Shown in pieces: positions 1-11,876 of a stretch of 64,000 bases of DNA. The translations under genes and the position numbers were made by a program. The notes beneath the pieces are model-generated. The model was not told the DNA's origin, made no database searches, and was given only the letters and a program-made list of their open reading frames with translations. Position 1 is the first letter of the stretch; each line of letters opens with the position of its first letter. The DNA comes from Pterobdella sp. o SKG-2022 (taxonomy: Eukaryota; Annelida; Clitellata; Hirudinida; Piscicolidae). The stretch spans positions 27,877,387 to 27,941,386 of the forward strand of contig OZ038321.1 in assembly GCA_964035795.1 (NCBI GenBank), written 5' to 3'.

Positions 1-54
1 TGGTAACATTCAAGAAATTAGAGTTTTCAAGGATAAAGGCTACGCTTTTATCAG
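1..54 (+). CDS. TIA1: TIA-1/TIAR-like RNA-binding protein, partial exon (start of RRM3)
   Basis: This exon is open at the left window edge and is read from base 2. It encodes the first half of an RNA-recognition motif: EIRVF, then the RNP1 signature KGYAFIR, which matches RRM3 of TIA-1/TIAR and fly Rox8. The donor AG|GTACTC follows base 54 and splits an arginine codon (AG+A). The next exon at 1314 completes it, giving the family's characteristic KGYAFIRFNS. Family knowledge: these proteins bind U-rich RNA, help U1 snRNP at weak 5' splice sites and seed stress granules. RRM1, RRM2 and the promoter lie to the left of the window. Confidence 0.93.
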
Positions 55-1313
55 GTACTCAAATTTGATGTTTATAAAATTTGAAAAAAATATCATTTCT
101 TATTATGCTTTTAAACGAAATATTAAAATTCTATGTTAAAATTTTAAACAAAAACTAAAAAAAAGTTGATAGAATGTTTTGGAAATAAACTGCAAAAATT
201 CTGATTTCATACGAATCTTGAATAATTAGCGAAAATTCTTCTACTCTATTTCTTTTATTCTCATCCAACCCCTCTCATCCATCAAAGATTCCGCTTATCT
301 CTGCCGCATTGAAACTAATATAATTTTTAAAACCCTTCTTTAAGCCTCATCAGTTTCACAAAATTTTTACTGAAAACTAATGATTGAAATGAAGAATGTC
401 TGAAGTTTAGACTGAATTAACACGTAAACAATGGATTTCTTTGGTTCCAATTTTTTTTAGAACTTTTGAATAAAATCAAGTTTGAAAATTTCTATAATTC
501 TTGATTTACTTGGACAGAATATTTTTTGATAAAAAATTTTTATGTGTTATAATTCAAAATTAATTTAAATTCAATCAAAACTTTAAAAATCTTTTGACTT
601 TTTAATTATTTGAGTTTTGATTGGCAGGCTTTAATAAAGGTTATGAATATGTTTTTATTCAAAATTTAAAAAACTTTTTGCTATTTCAAAAATAATTTTG
701 ATTTATTTATGAAAAATTAAATTTTTTTTTTATTGTTATATATTATCACAAAGAATTTTTTGATCATACTATTATTATCATTATTTATTAGTTTTGCATT
801 TATCTTTTTGTTCAATTTATCATTTTCATTGATGTATCTGAAAATTTATAACAAATTGTTTGTTTTCCATGATAAATACATCAAAAAACGTTTTGTACTA
901 TTGATTATTTCAAATAGGTTCTACAAAACCTTTGAGAAATCTTTCAGCCCTCAAATAAAGCGTTATAAAATTTTTAAGCCTTCACATTTATCCGCTTGGT
1001 TTCCACCATGGTTGTTGTTCTGTCATTACTGTAGAGTTTGCGTTTTTGATTCTCATTACATTAGTCTTTCACAACCATTACTCGCATACCTTATTTGTAT
1101 TGAGTATAACTTCAATCATACTATAACTTGAATTAATGCAAAAAAAAATCAGTTTTATTAAGTTCAATTATCGTTGTGATCATTAATTCGTTGTCAATCC
1201 TCCTATCATTTGAAGCACCTGACAATAATATTTTGACTATGCAAAAATTCTATTCTCAGTTGAGTTTTATAAAGCTTAATGGACCAATCAACACTTTTTA
1301 TTATCACTCTCAG
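55..1313 (+). other. TIA intron 1
   Basis: A 1259-bp intron from GTACTC to TATCACTCTCAG. It is very A/T-rich. No gene, mobile element or RNA is recognisable in it. The open frame at 733-1131 is an intronic chance frame without resemblance to known proteins. Confidence 0.8.
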
Positions 1314-1467
1314 ATTCAATTCAAAATCTACCGCTGCGCAAGCAATAGTAAGCATGAACGGTGCCGATGTAAATGGTTTCACCATCAAATGCTCCTGGGG
1401 CAAAGAACCAACCTCAAATTCTACTGATTCCCCCCTCCAAGCGACATTCTCATTTCTACCACAATCT
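1314..1467 (+). CDS. TIA1: TIA-1/TIAR-like protein, exon encoding the second half of RRM3
   Basis: The acceptor TATCACTCTCAG|A completes the arginine codon begun in the previous exon. The protein reads FNSKSTAAQAIVSMNG, then TIKCSWGKEP, which is the RNP2-distal half of TIA-1/TIAR RRM3 (human: FNSHESAAHAIVSVNG, KCYWGKET). After the RRM comes a Ser/Thr-rich linker ending PQS. The donor TCT|GTGAGC follows in phase 0. The exon is 154 nt: one base plus 51 codons. There is no internal stop. The phase matches the exon at 4379 exactly. Confidence 0.93.
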
Positions 1468-3299
1468 GTGAGCTCTATGTTGAAGTGCAGTTTGGTTTTT
1501 ATTGTTGGTTTTGTTTCTGTTGTTATTTTTTTTGTAGGAAGATGTGTTTGTTGTCTTAAATTTGGTTATTTGTTGTAGTAGTGAAGTGTGGTTTTTGTTG
1601 AAATGAAGAGGCATTTTTTTGTTTGAATGTAGTAGTTCAAGTGTTTTGGGGAATTGTTTTTGTTGTGATGTTGTTGTAAAAATTTGTTATTCAACTGTTG
1701 TTTGGTTTGGCTGTTTAAAAGTTGTCAAGGCAGTTAAGTGTGGTTTTTCATTGCCTTGTTCACTGTGTTTTTTTTCAGTTTTGTTGTGTTTGTTTATTAG
1801 ATACTATAATGTTGTTGATAGCAACATGCTTTTTGTTGTCTTGTTATTGAAAAAATCTTTTTTATATGCATACATTGTTTATTCATGTTTATTTTTCGTT
1901 GGTTTTACATTCAGTATGTTTCATACAATTGATAATTGTTCTAACAAATATTTTTCTAGGCTCAAATAGTTTGAATTTTGAGATGGTAGTTAATGAAAAT
2001 TAAATCTGGTTTAATGATGGATAAAATGATATAAGACTATTTTGTAAAAACATCTCGCAGTTGGAATTTGTTTGCATACGTCATTCAGTGATGTAAGTTT
2101 GACTTGCGGAGAGCTTTGTGGCATTGAAATGAAATTAAAAACACTTTTTCTGTTAACTTAATTTTCAAATGTGGAAGCATAAATAGAAATTATTTTGAGT
2201 TGAGTTTTTCATAAATATTTAAGAATATTTTCCCGAGTATTCATCAAAAACTTGAAGATGTCTACAAAATGTGGCTTGTTATCTAAAGGATCTAGTTCAA
2301 AGCAATCGGTTAAGTTTAAATTTGAAAAACTTTGAAGTTATCGATTTTAAAATTGAGTACAACAATGGAACGTTTCATTTAACGGTAAAGAATTAATTTT
2401 TAACTTATATTCAAATAAATCATTCAATTAGTATTTTCGAAAAATGTAGGGATTTTTTTTCTCAACTATTTCGTTTTTTAACTTCCAGGTGGCTTGTGAA
2501 ATACATTTATTTCTGAAAAAAACTAATTTATCATAAATTCAACTCTACTAAGCTTTTATAATAAAGTTGAAATCATCGAAAATGATAATATTTTGAGAAT
2601 AAATGTATTTGAAAGATGCCATAACTTGAAGTTTTGCAGAGAAAATAGCATTTAATCAGTGAACTTCATCAGAAAAATTCTCTGAAAATAGTTTTTATGA
2701 CTTCAAAAAGAGTTTTTGATATTTGTAGTTATCATTTGTATTGGATAAAATGAGTTGAAATGATATTTTAAAAATGCCAGATCATTAAGAAGCGAAGCTG
2801 CAAATCTATTAAAGCTAAAGCTATTCCATAATCACAAGTTGAATTTATATCTGCCCATTAAGCACAATTGAATTCCGGGTTTTTTTCTAAAATATATTTG
2901 TGTTTATAAAAAATGTTTTTTCAACAAAAAATTTATCTTTTGATAGAAAAAATTCATCCAAGCCTAAAAAAGTTTAAATTTTATGTGGGACACTCACAAC
3001 AGATTTTTATACTCAACCACAGTCGGTCCATTTTCCCATTCGTGAATATTTATAAAAGTATCTTTGGAAAAATGAGATTAATTATTTAAAGGTGTTATAA
3101 ATTAAAAAGGAATTAAATTGGTTGGCAAGCGTTCTAAACGTTCAAAAGTGAAACTGCTATAATTAATTTTTTTTAATTAAAATTTTTTTTTATTTAACAG
3201 ATAAATTCAAAAAATTTATTTTTTTATTTCATTTCATGAAATTTTTAGGCTTAATCGAGTTTTCTTCTTTTTTTAAAAAACATTTGTTTGAAAATTTAA
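1468..3299 (+). other. TIA intron 2, 5' part with U/G-rich tract
   Basis: The intron begins GTGAGC. For about 300 bases (to about 1760) it is T/G-rich and C/A-poor, with repeated GTTGTT and GGTTTTT. This composition produces a spurious open frame (1619-1969). TIA proteins are known to bind U-rich RNA just downstream of 5' splice sites, so the tract is a plausible self-binding site (inference). From 1800 to 3300 the DNA is plain A/T-rich and nothing else is recognised. Confidence 0.6.
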
Positions 3300-3826
3300 T
3301 TCATTATTGGCAGCCAAACTATCTTTTATGCAAACTTCAAGCCCTCCAAAACCACGCGGCTAAGACGGTTCTTCAAGCTGATTATTTCAGCTCTTCCAGC
3401 GACTGTCTTGATCGTTTGCACTGGTTACTTGTCTCCCAAAGATGCAAGTTCAAATTACTTTGGCTCATTGCATGCACTCTCAAGCTTGAACAACCTGCTT
3501 ATCTTTTTGATCTTTTGTCAATCAGACACACACGTCAACTACTCAGATCCTTGCACTCTGGTCTCCAGCTTCATCAACCTGTTTCTTCAGGCTTGTTTAC
3601 TAGTCGCTCTTTTTCTCACCAGGCTCCATGTCTGTGGAATTCACTTCCTTCTAACTTGCGCTCATCGCCTTCTCTCATGAATTTTCGCAAACTTTTGAAA
3701 ACTCACTTATACCATAAACATCCCCAGTCATAATCTCTTACAAACCTTGAGCGCCTCTGAAGCAATCTTGAATTGATAACTGTGCGCTATAAAAATATTA
3801 ATAATAATAATAATAATAATTATATC
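3300..3826 (+). mobile_element. L2-like LINE, 3'-terminal fragment
   Basis: This is the C-terminal end of a LINE reverse transcriptase ORF. Key stretches are KLQALQNHAAKTVL, CLDRLHWL, and PCLWNSLPSNLRSS followed by FRKLLKTHLY, ending at the stop near 3731. Those are the conserved C-terminal motifs of L2/CR1-group elements. A short 3' UTR ends GCGCTATAAAAAT and then (TAA)n at 3798-3822, a typical L2-type tail. The fragment is 5'-truncated, lacks endonuclease and palm, and lies in the sense direction of the host intron. A diverged copy is at 35990-36590 on the other strand. Confidence 0.8.
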
Positions 3827-4378
3827 AATATTACCTTGACATCGTACAATTTTTAAGTGTGTTGAGATCATATATTTAATCTCAACGCATATTTCATTCA
3901 TTTTTATTTCTTCGTCAAAACTATTTAAGATAAGCATTTTTTAAAAATATCACAAACAAATAAAAAATTTGAGAACAATAGTGCCAAGCAAAACATCAAT
4001 AAGGAAGGTGATTTTTATGGGGTAATGATCCGTTTAGCGTGGTGTTCATTGACTTTTGCATCGCAAAAATTTTCAAATCATGTTTCCGTTTTGAAGCCGT
4101 TCCATGTTCTGTTGTTTTTCCTGTATTGTGGAAATTGTACAATGCAGGGTGCAAGATGGATAACGATAGAGTGTAAATAAAATTAAATGTAATGAGTATG
4201 ATACCGATAATTCACGCTAATACATAATAACCCGTGAAACGCCTTCGCAGCAAAAATACTTTGTAAGCTAAGGGCACTATAAAACATATACAAGAATAAA
4301 CTTAAATTATATATTAATTTGTATAACAATAAACCTTAATCGAAGCATACATTAACTTCTTCAAAACCCTCCACGCAG
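3827..4378 (+). other. TIA intron 2, 3' end
   Basis: No element is recognised here. The last 55 or so bases before the acceptor (4325-4378) are C/A-rich and G-poor, ending CCTCCACGCAG. This contrasts with the G/T-rich start of the same intron. Confidence 0.5.
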
Positions 4379-4482
4379 TTTGGTTTTTGGCCTACAACAG
4401 GTTATCAGGCATTGGCTCAACCCATACCTCCACCCACCCAGCCCTTCATTCACATGCCCCAACAAGTCCAATACGCCTACCC
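4379..4482 (+). CDS. TIA1: TIA-1/TIAR-like protein, Q/P-rich C-terminal exon
   Basis: The exon lies between CCACGCAG and GTGAGT, is 104 nt, enters in phase 0 and leaves two bases of a proline codon. It encodes FGFWPTTGYQALAQP, then a Pro/Gln stretch ending MPQQVQYAYP. This fits the low-complexity Gln/Tyr/Trp-rich tail that follows RRM3 in TIA-1 (human YGQWGQWYG...). The tail mediates condensation into stress granules and contacts with U1-C in family members. Assignment rests on position, phase and composition; low-complexity tails diverge quickly. Confidence 0.88.
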
Positions 4483-5062
4483 GTGAGTACAGATTATGTT
4501 AACACTGAGTTTAGTGGGTAATAAATTTGCATGGGAGTGTGTAGTCGTGGGTTAGAGATGGTGCGGTTCCGTGTGAATTTATGGGTGTTAGTTGGCGGTT
4601 CAGGAGTGGGTTTTGAAGTGAGGATTCTATGATGGAACCTGATGCGGTTTTGCTTAAGAAGGGGTAGAGGGTAGTGTGATAAAGTATGGTGTATTAAAAT
4701 ATGATGTGGTGTGATGTGGGTTGTGTATTGTGGATGAATGAGATGCAGTGCAGTGAGGTGGAGTGTAATGAAAAAGACCAAGGTGCAGTTCAACGTGGTG
4801 TAATGTAGTAGTGTGGTGTGACGTAGTAAGGTATAGCACAAAATGAAGTGATTTGTTTTGAAGAATTGTAATGTATAACAGAAATGTGTGGCGTGAAGGG
4901 TTGGTGAAGTAGACCAAGGATTAGTTTGATGCAGTATTTTGTGTTGATTGGTTTAATATGGAGTACTGTAGGGTTGTTTTCATACGATTGGTTTAATGCA
5001 GAACATAGCATATAACTGAAATGTAAGGAGGTGATGAAGGTAGGTGTGATTTAGATAATCAC
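4483..5062 (+). repeat. Degenerate pentameric G/T-rich tract at the start of TIA intron 3
   Basis: Starting at the donor GTGAGTAC, about 580 bases are G/T/A-rich and nearly devoid of C. Much of it has a 5-base period built on RNGTG, for example CAGTGCAGTGAGGTGGAGTG at 4747-4766. The antisense open frames here (4494-5011) are artefacts of this composition: they encode His/Thr/Leu strings without protein character. Confidence 0.75.
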
Positions 5063-8000
5063 TAAAGAATCATGCTGAGCTGGTAACTTAGCTGAGAGTT
5101 TGTGTGTATGATGAATAAGGATTTATTTATGGAGAATTTAAAAGATAGAGAATTTTGGCGGTTTTTATTTGATTTTATGATAACGTTAGCAATTACATTA
5201 TGACAGTGTAATTAAAAGATGTGATAATTTATTGAGACGTTTTTCACTAATATAATTTATTGCCTCAATATTTAATGTTAAATTATCTCAATTGCTTTTT
5301 CTCGTTTCTGTTTTGGAACTCATTCATAATGAAGTACATATATAAAATTAAAAATATTCTCCTAAGCGCCGCCCAATTCTGTAATTTCGCAACTCTAATA
5401 AATTTTTTTCGCGAAACATTGAAGTTTTTTTAATCCATTGTTTTTTTTTGCTTCGAGAAAAAAAAATTATTTATAAAAGTGAGTTTTTTGAGTTATTTTT
5501 TATTTTTGTGTGATACCGAACAAACATTGGAACGCATGAAGCGTGGGGCTTAAAGCGGCCATGCTCAGCCGGCCTATTTTTATGAAGCAAAAAATTACTT
5601 TTTTAAATTGAATTTTTTGCTTTTTTTAAAGCTGCTCGCAATAAAAGGAAACCATATAATGAGAAACTCATGTGTTTGGAAAACAATTTCTATTTTTTTC
5701 GATATCTAGTTTTTGTTTTGTCGCGTAAGTCTTAAAAAAACTGGAATTCATCATTTCCAACAAAAAACTTTTATCATATCAATTATCACTGGACTCAATT
5801 CAATGAGAACAAACAAGCGCAAACAACAACAGCATATTTTATCTGATTTTCTTACGCCGTTTGAATAAGTTTCGCTGAAGTGATCGCATGCGACCAAATA
5901 CATCAAGAATATTAACGCACCATTTTGCAACGTTAATCGCGCTCTTAAGCAATTTCTTGCTTTAATGAGGCCTGTAGTCTTGTGCTATTTGCTAAACCGT
6001 CGTATGATACTCACGCTTTTTGGGCAACTCTTTTCTGTAAGTCATAACGGGATTAGATTTGATTGCTGCTTTATTGTTCACTTTTCATTGGCCTTCTTAA
6101 AAAGTGTGCGATTCTTTCGTTATTTTTTCATAGGAAGTTTTTGTAGATTTGGCTGTTGGTAACTATGATGTTGGGATTAGTAGGGTAGCCGAGAAGGTTT
6201 TATCGCCGTTGTTGCTAAATGTAAGTAACAACTACTGTGTTTTCTGCATTTCTAAAAGGCTTTTATGGAAAAAAAACACCTTTGAAAATATTCTCAAAAG
6301 TTTTCAGTTTTCGATGTGATTTGAATGTTGGAACTGCAAAATATTGAACTTTTCAAATCTATATTTGAACTTTGCATTTGAAATATTCATATTTTGTGAG
6401 ATTTTAAATTAGCGCTGAAGGGATGATTGATCGTGGAATCGAAGTGCAAAGCAGGTGTATCTAATGACAATAACACATTGCAATGGCATACTTTCAAATA
6501 AATTAAGTATTAAGTTCTCAAAATAAAATAATTCTTGAAAATAGAGGTGTAAAATGCTGATTATCTGATAAATGGCAGCTAAAATACCTAAGAAAATTAA
6601 TGATATAATTCCGGCTTGGTTTCACCTGCATATTTCTGATGTCTTTGAAGTAATAAAGAAATTTTACAACAAATATAAAGAATAAACACGAATTTGCACA
6701 AAAATTTGCATGCAGTTGAAGCAATGCTGCTTTATTGTGTCATATTTGCATTTCAATTTTATAACAAACTTAATTGTCCGCCATGTTGGGATTTTTAGGA
6801 AAATTTCAAAACTGCTCTTCAAGTTTCATTTATAAAATTGTATATGCTCTACAAACCAAGCGTTTAACCAATAAATTGCATTTTTCGCTTATTTAAAAGA
6901 TTACATGGCAAGTGAGTTTAGTTAAACATAAACACTTTTCTATGTAATAACATTAGAGGATAAAATGTAAAAACCATTTTATCCATGAAAGGATTTTGAT
7001 TAATTTTTTGAGCATGAAATAACCAAATCTAACTTTAATGAAAGTTTTATATTTTTATAATAGCTTTATTTTTCTCAATGTTTTTTCAAAGTTATGACAG
7101 AGATGATGGAAGCTTGTATGCGAAAAACTTCAATTGAAACATAATCTAAATATTTAATCCACAAAAGCAATAATGAACTTTTAATCAAATAAACATTTAT
7201 ATAGTTAATTAAATAGATAAAATTCCAATGTTCTCTGATGTTGTTTGCACGAAATTGGACGAAAATAAATGAAACCAAAGTCTTGGTAACTGTAGTGTCG
7301 CCTTTTTATGCATGTCACAAAACCTAAAAACGTGTGTTGATACAAAAAGCACAATCAAATTAAGGCTAACCGAATGTGTTTCCATCTAAAATCATGCTTA
7401 AGACAATCACTTAAATCTCAACTTTTAAATTACAAAAAACCCGAATTTCAAATATTTTACTCCCATAAATCGATTTTGGAACTGATTTTCGTTAAAATTT
7501 CACATCATAAATAAATAACCGCATTCAAATTAAAAAATAATAAATAAGTAGAGAAATTATCTTATGTCAAAAGGTCGCAGTTGCAGTGATGATGAACAAG
7601 GGTGAAGTTAGTGGCGTGAAGGAAGTCGTTTTTCATAGTACTTTTTTCTAACAATTGGAGTTGAGATTTAATTTTTTCGAACTATTATATTTTTATAATA
7701 GGTTGTAAAAGTTATAAGCTTTAATTGAGTTTCAAGAAGGACTTTCAAGTTGCCGTTAATATTTTCTATAAAATAGGAGTTAAAATGTTTGCTGTAATGC
7801 CGAGTGTATACAAAAAGAGCAAAAAGTTTTGCATTCAAAAAAAAAATTTTCTAAAATAATTTACGAGCTTTCTTCATTATCTTTTCGGTCTTGTTTTGTG
7901 CGCTTTAAGCAATGAAAAATAGTGATAATGAATAATGGTTTTATTTGTAAAAACAAAAAAAATTGATATCTTTTATAATTAAAAAAATAACTGAACCATT

Positions 8001-11000
8001 AATAAAATTTTAGAAAAGATTCATGGTTTTGAAACAAAAAATCTGTTCAGATCTGAAGTTTCAACCGTTTGCAACAATTCCATCCAAAGTTGTATGGGAC
8101 TTTTAGATGACATAACAGTGAAATTGCAACTCGAAATTACTTTATTCAACATTTTGAAATATTTTTTCTGCTCAATACAAAAAATAATTACTTTGCTTTT
8201 AAAAAAAATCTTTTTGAAATAATTATCGACAAAAAACGAAGTGTTTAAAGAACAATAAAAAACAAATGGTTAAAACTTGATAGCATTTTTAAATCTTTCA
8301 ATTAAAAAAATTATGTTTTGTGGGTATTTAGACACGAAATATGAATAGTTAATTTTCAAAAAGGCTTTTTCAAAGTTTCCATGCAAGATTTTGATTGTCT
8401 TTGAAGACTTTTAGCTGTGTGCATTTGTTTCCACTCATGCTTTCTAGAGCTTTTCTCCCAATCAAGATTATTCAACAAAACCATAGATTTCATTTTTTTC
8501 AAAATCTTTTTAATTGTCTAGAAATTTTCAACTTTGATTTTTTTTTAATATTTTGGTAAATAAATTACGATGAATTTTCAGTTTTATACAATTAGTGAAT
8601 AAAATCCCATATTCCACAAACTGCAATACAATTCAATGACGATACTAAAGTGGCGCGAAGCAAGAGGATCCAGGGCCTTTTTGCTTAAACTTATCCCAGA
8701 GTAGTTGTCTGCAGTCACCGATTCAGCTGATCTCAATGCAGCACTCAGTTTCGTGTTAGCATTCTCAAGAATTCTTTTGTGACATTATGTGGTGTTTCTA
8801 AAAACTCCATTGTTCTAGGTGTCCTTGCAAGCTTATGGAACATCTAAGTGATTTAAAAGTTGCTATGGCAAGGATATAAATTCAACTTTTAAAATTTTTT
8901 TAAGAATTAGTGAAAATTAATACTGAGAAGTTTTTAAATTCTCTTCGTGCTGAAAGTCATCAGAATCATAACTGAAAACATTCAAATGAATTAATATTTA
9001 ATTGGTGTTTAGTGTGTCTAAAAGTAAATTTTTTCGAATTTTAGTTGTTTGCGTCTAGAGATTAACTTTTTTGCGGTGGAAAAGTTTGGAGGTTCTTATT
9101 TAAAATTGGAAATGGCTATTAAACGTGGATATAACACTGAATCTTTGACGTTTGAATGAAGATGCAGGTTGCAACATTGATAAATGACAGGGTTTCAATT
9201 ATAGAAAACGCATTTCTTCAGTTATAGATACAACGGAGTTTTAAACAAAGAAATTGAAATATATATTTAAGTGAAAATCTTAGTTTATGAAAAAATTTCA
9301 ATTTAAAATTAAAGAAAACAAAGTAGTTTTGAAAAATTTTGCCAAGTTTTCGAAGGTTCAACAATTGCTATATTAGTTTTTCTAAAAATTATTTTTAAAG
9401 TTCAAAAACACAACAATCCGCCATTCATAAATTTTCAAGTGTTAGGTTCCACTCTTTCTTGAGGAGCGCATCAAAATGTCTAAAATATCACCAAAAAGTT
9501 AACACGGAATTTAAAAATAATTTTATACCTAAAGAGTTTTACCGAAAAATATTTTTCAATGAAATCCAAATAAAAGATTTATATTTTAATTAACAAAAAA
9601 TATAAATTTTATAATCATATTTTTCGATAAAATTTTAGCAAGAAATGACCCGTAGAGAGAAAGATATTCAAATTTATAGATCTTTTTCAGCGGCACATTT
9701 TACAATAAAAAAGTATCAAATATTTTATATTTTAAAGGGTTTATAAATATTTCAAAGCAGCTAAAACCTCGAATAATACTAGGGACGTTTAAAAAATGCG
9801 CAATTGATGTTCATGCTATGTAAACGATTTATTTTCATATAGATAAAATATAATACAAATTAAAAGGCGTTTAAATTTTAATAAGATTCTGGTGATTTAG
9901 TATCTGTGGGCACGTAGAGAAGCGTTTGAGGCAGTGAAGCTAACGCCATCAATGATAATTGCTAACCCTTTCAACCATATTTAATACAACATGAGTTTGA
10001 AAAATTCAGTTGAATTGAAAATTTTTTTTGGCAAATCACCATTCATAAAATTTTTTTTTGATTGTCTCGTTAGTCACTTTTTGCAATTTCAACGTTGTGG
10101 TAGAAAGATTTGTGCAAGAAACGTTCCTCCAGTGAGTTTGGCCCGCTGAAATTGCCTCATAAAATTATATTCCAAATGAAACACCCTTGTATAATACGGC
10201 ATCGATTATTTAAGGCTCTTCTAACGAATGTTTCCAAAACTATTGTATATCTTCACAAGCATGCGCTTTTTTCTATCTAGACCATTCTATACAAAAATTA
10301 ACATTTTTCATTCTTTTAAATAATAGGATCATTGTCAAGGTGGAAATAAAATAGAAGTAGGAAATAATAGGAATAATTCAAGATTGCTTTTGCTGTCATT
10401 AGCCGCCATCCTTGTGCTTCTTTATTATTTCCAGTGTACCTTCGATTAATGTATGAATAAAGCATAAAAATAAAAGTAAAGTATTTGAAGACGTTGAAAT
10501 ACTCCCACGATATAACTACCACCCTCTCTGTAAACGTAAATCAAAAAATCTGTGTTTGTGCATGTTCTTCGTGTAGGCAACATCATTTGTATTAAACACT
10601 CTTTATAATTATTTTTCGCTTCTATACATCCATTATGTACGATTGATTGATAAGTCTCCCGACTTATGCTTCCATTAACTAATTATTCAAACAAAACGTT
10701 CCAAATGCTTCATAAAAAAATTAAAATTTCTTTATAAAATACTCGGTTGCTAAGGTGACTTGTAAGTTTCGTTCTAGAATTTTTCAAACTTTCTTTGGTT
10801 ATGTTTTGAGGGATAAATTTTTTCTATACTACCAACTAAAGCTTGAAAGCATTGAAATAGCTTTTTAAATTGGCAGACACTTCAGAAGCATTATAATGTT
10901 CATTACTGGAAGAAGAATGTTATGAGCAACTAAAAAACTAATTACACATATTTAATTTATTTCATTAATTTTTCAAATCATTCTTCTTTTTCAATTAAAA

Positions 11001-11440
11001 TGCTTTGGAAGAGCTTTTTATTGCGTGATCAGTGCTTTTAAAGAGACATTTCAAAAGCCTCAAAATGAATAAACTTACCTCAAAAACTATTTGATATTTC
11101 ACAAAAAAAATCAAGAATTTTTATTGCTTTTAAATATCATAAGCATTTGTTTTTATTTAAGCTTCACATTGAAATATATCACCCTCATATTAACTTATCA
11201 CCTCGAAATTTATATCAATTGCTTTCTCTCCCACCTTCTCAAAGACGAAAACCCCTATCAGCGTCTTAGTTGATTTTTGTCGTTGAACCATTTTGTTTGT
11301 ATTGTTTTTATAAGTTTCAAATTTCATGAAAGTCGACTGTCCAACGCCAAAATCTATCAAGATATCTCTCAATCTATATGGTATATTTTTCAATGCATAA
11401 CTTAATTAATGAAGCAATTAGCAATGGTTTAAAAATCTTG
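5063..11440 (+). other. TIA intron 3, central part
   Basis: About 6.4 kb of A/T-rich intron. I see no convincing exon, RNA gene or complete mobile element. A - strand frame of about 60 codons at 8600-8780 looks protein-like and is discussed as a finding. A G+C-richer patch at 5515-5580 has no identifiable content. Confidence 0.55.
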
Positions 11441-11760
11441 GTAATAATCTTCACTACAACCCACATCTCTACATTAACATACAACAAACACATTAGAAAC
11501 AAAGTTGCCACCAACATCCTACTTAATATTGTAACCAAAGTATGGGAAACAAGTTATTCTTTAACTAAATTCCCTAAACCTTTCTCACTAAAAATCTTAC
11601 ATTATTAACTCAATGCAGCCACATTACCCAACATCACACCAACAACGGTGTTCTTTTTCAAACCAAATCCCATTACATCCCAGCAAATATCATTATACAT
11701 ACAAACTCCTTACAAACACTACATCCGCCAAGCAATAATGACACCATCATTCTCCCCCAG
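11441..11760 (+). repeat. C/A-rich, G-poor tract at the end of TIA intron 3
   Basis: About 320 bases before the acceptor TTCTCCCCCAG are C/A/T-rich and G-poor, for example CCACATTACCCAACATCACA. The tract mirrors the G/T-rich start of the same intron. TGGTGTGATGT in the 5' tract is exactly complementary to ACATCACACCA in this one. An alternative acceptor at 11616 would read out of frame into a stop, so the acceptor at 11760 was chosen. Confidence 0.7.
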
Positions 11761-11876
11761 CGCATGCCCGCAAGTTCCTGTCCCTACTACATCATGGTCC
11801 ACTATCGCCGCACCCATGAATTCTAACCATTGTTATGTTCAACAACCTACCATCATAGGCTACCCTATTCAGCAAG
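11761..11876 (+). CDS. TIA1: TIA-1/TIAR-like protein, C-terminal tail exon
   Basis: The acceptor is TTCTCCCCCAG. The first base completes the split proline codon (CC+C), and the exon continues ACPQVPVPTTSW, then QQPTIIGYPIQQ. It ends in one base before the donor AAG|GTTAGT. The length is 116 nt without a stop. The resulting tail (AYPACPQVPVP) continues the Pro/Gln/Tyr-rich composition of the preceding exon. The phase fits on both sides. Confidence 0.85.

Noticed and set aside
1619..1969. 116-codon frame with many Cys and hydrophobic residues
   Set aside because: It lies in the U/G-rich start of TIA intron 2 and is explained by that composition.
4494..5011. Three antisense His/Thr/Leu-rich frames
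   Set aside because: They are artefacts of the pentameric G/T-rich tract after the TIA donor.
11614..11760. Earlier acceptor (AATGCAG at 11616) for the TIA tail exon
   Set aside because: From the previous exon's phase it reads into a stop at the TTC-TAA near 11822. The acceptor at 11760 gives a clean frame.
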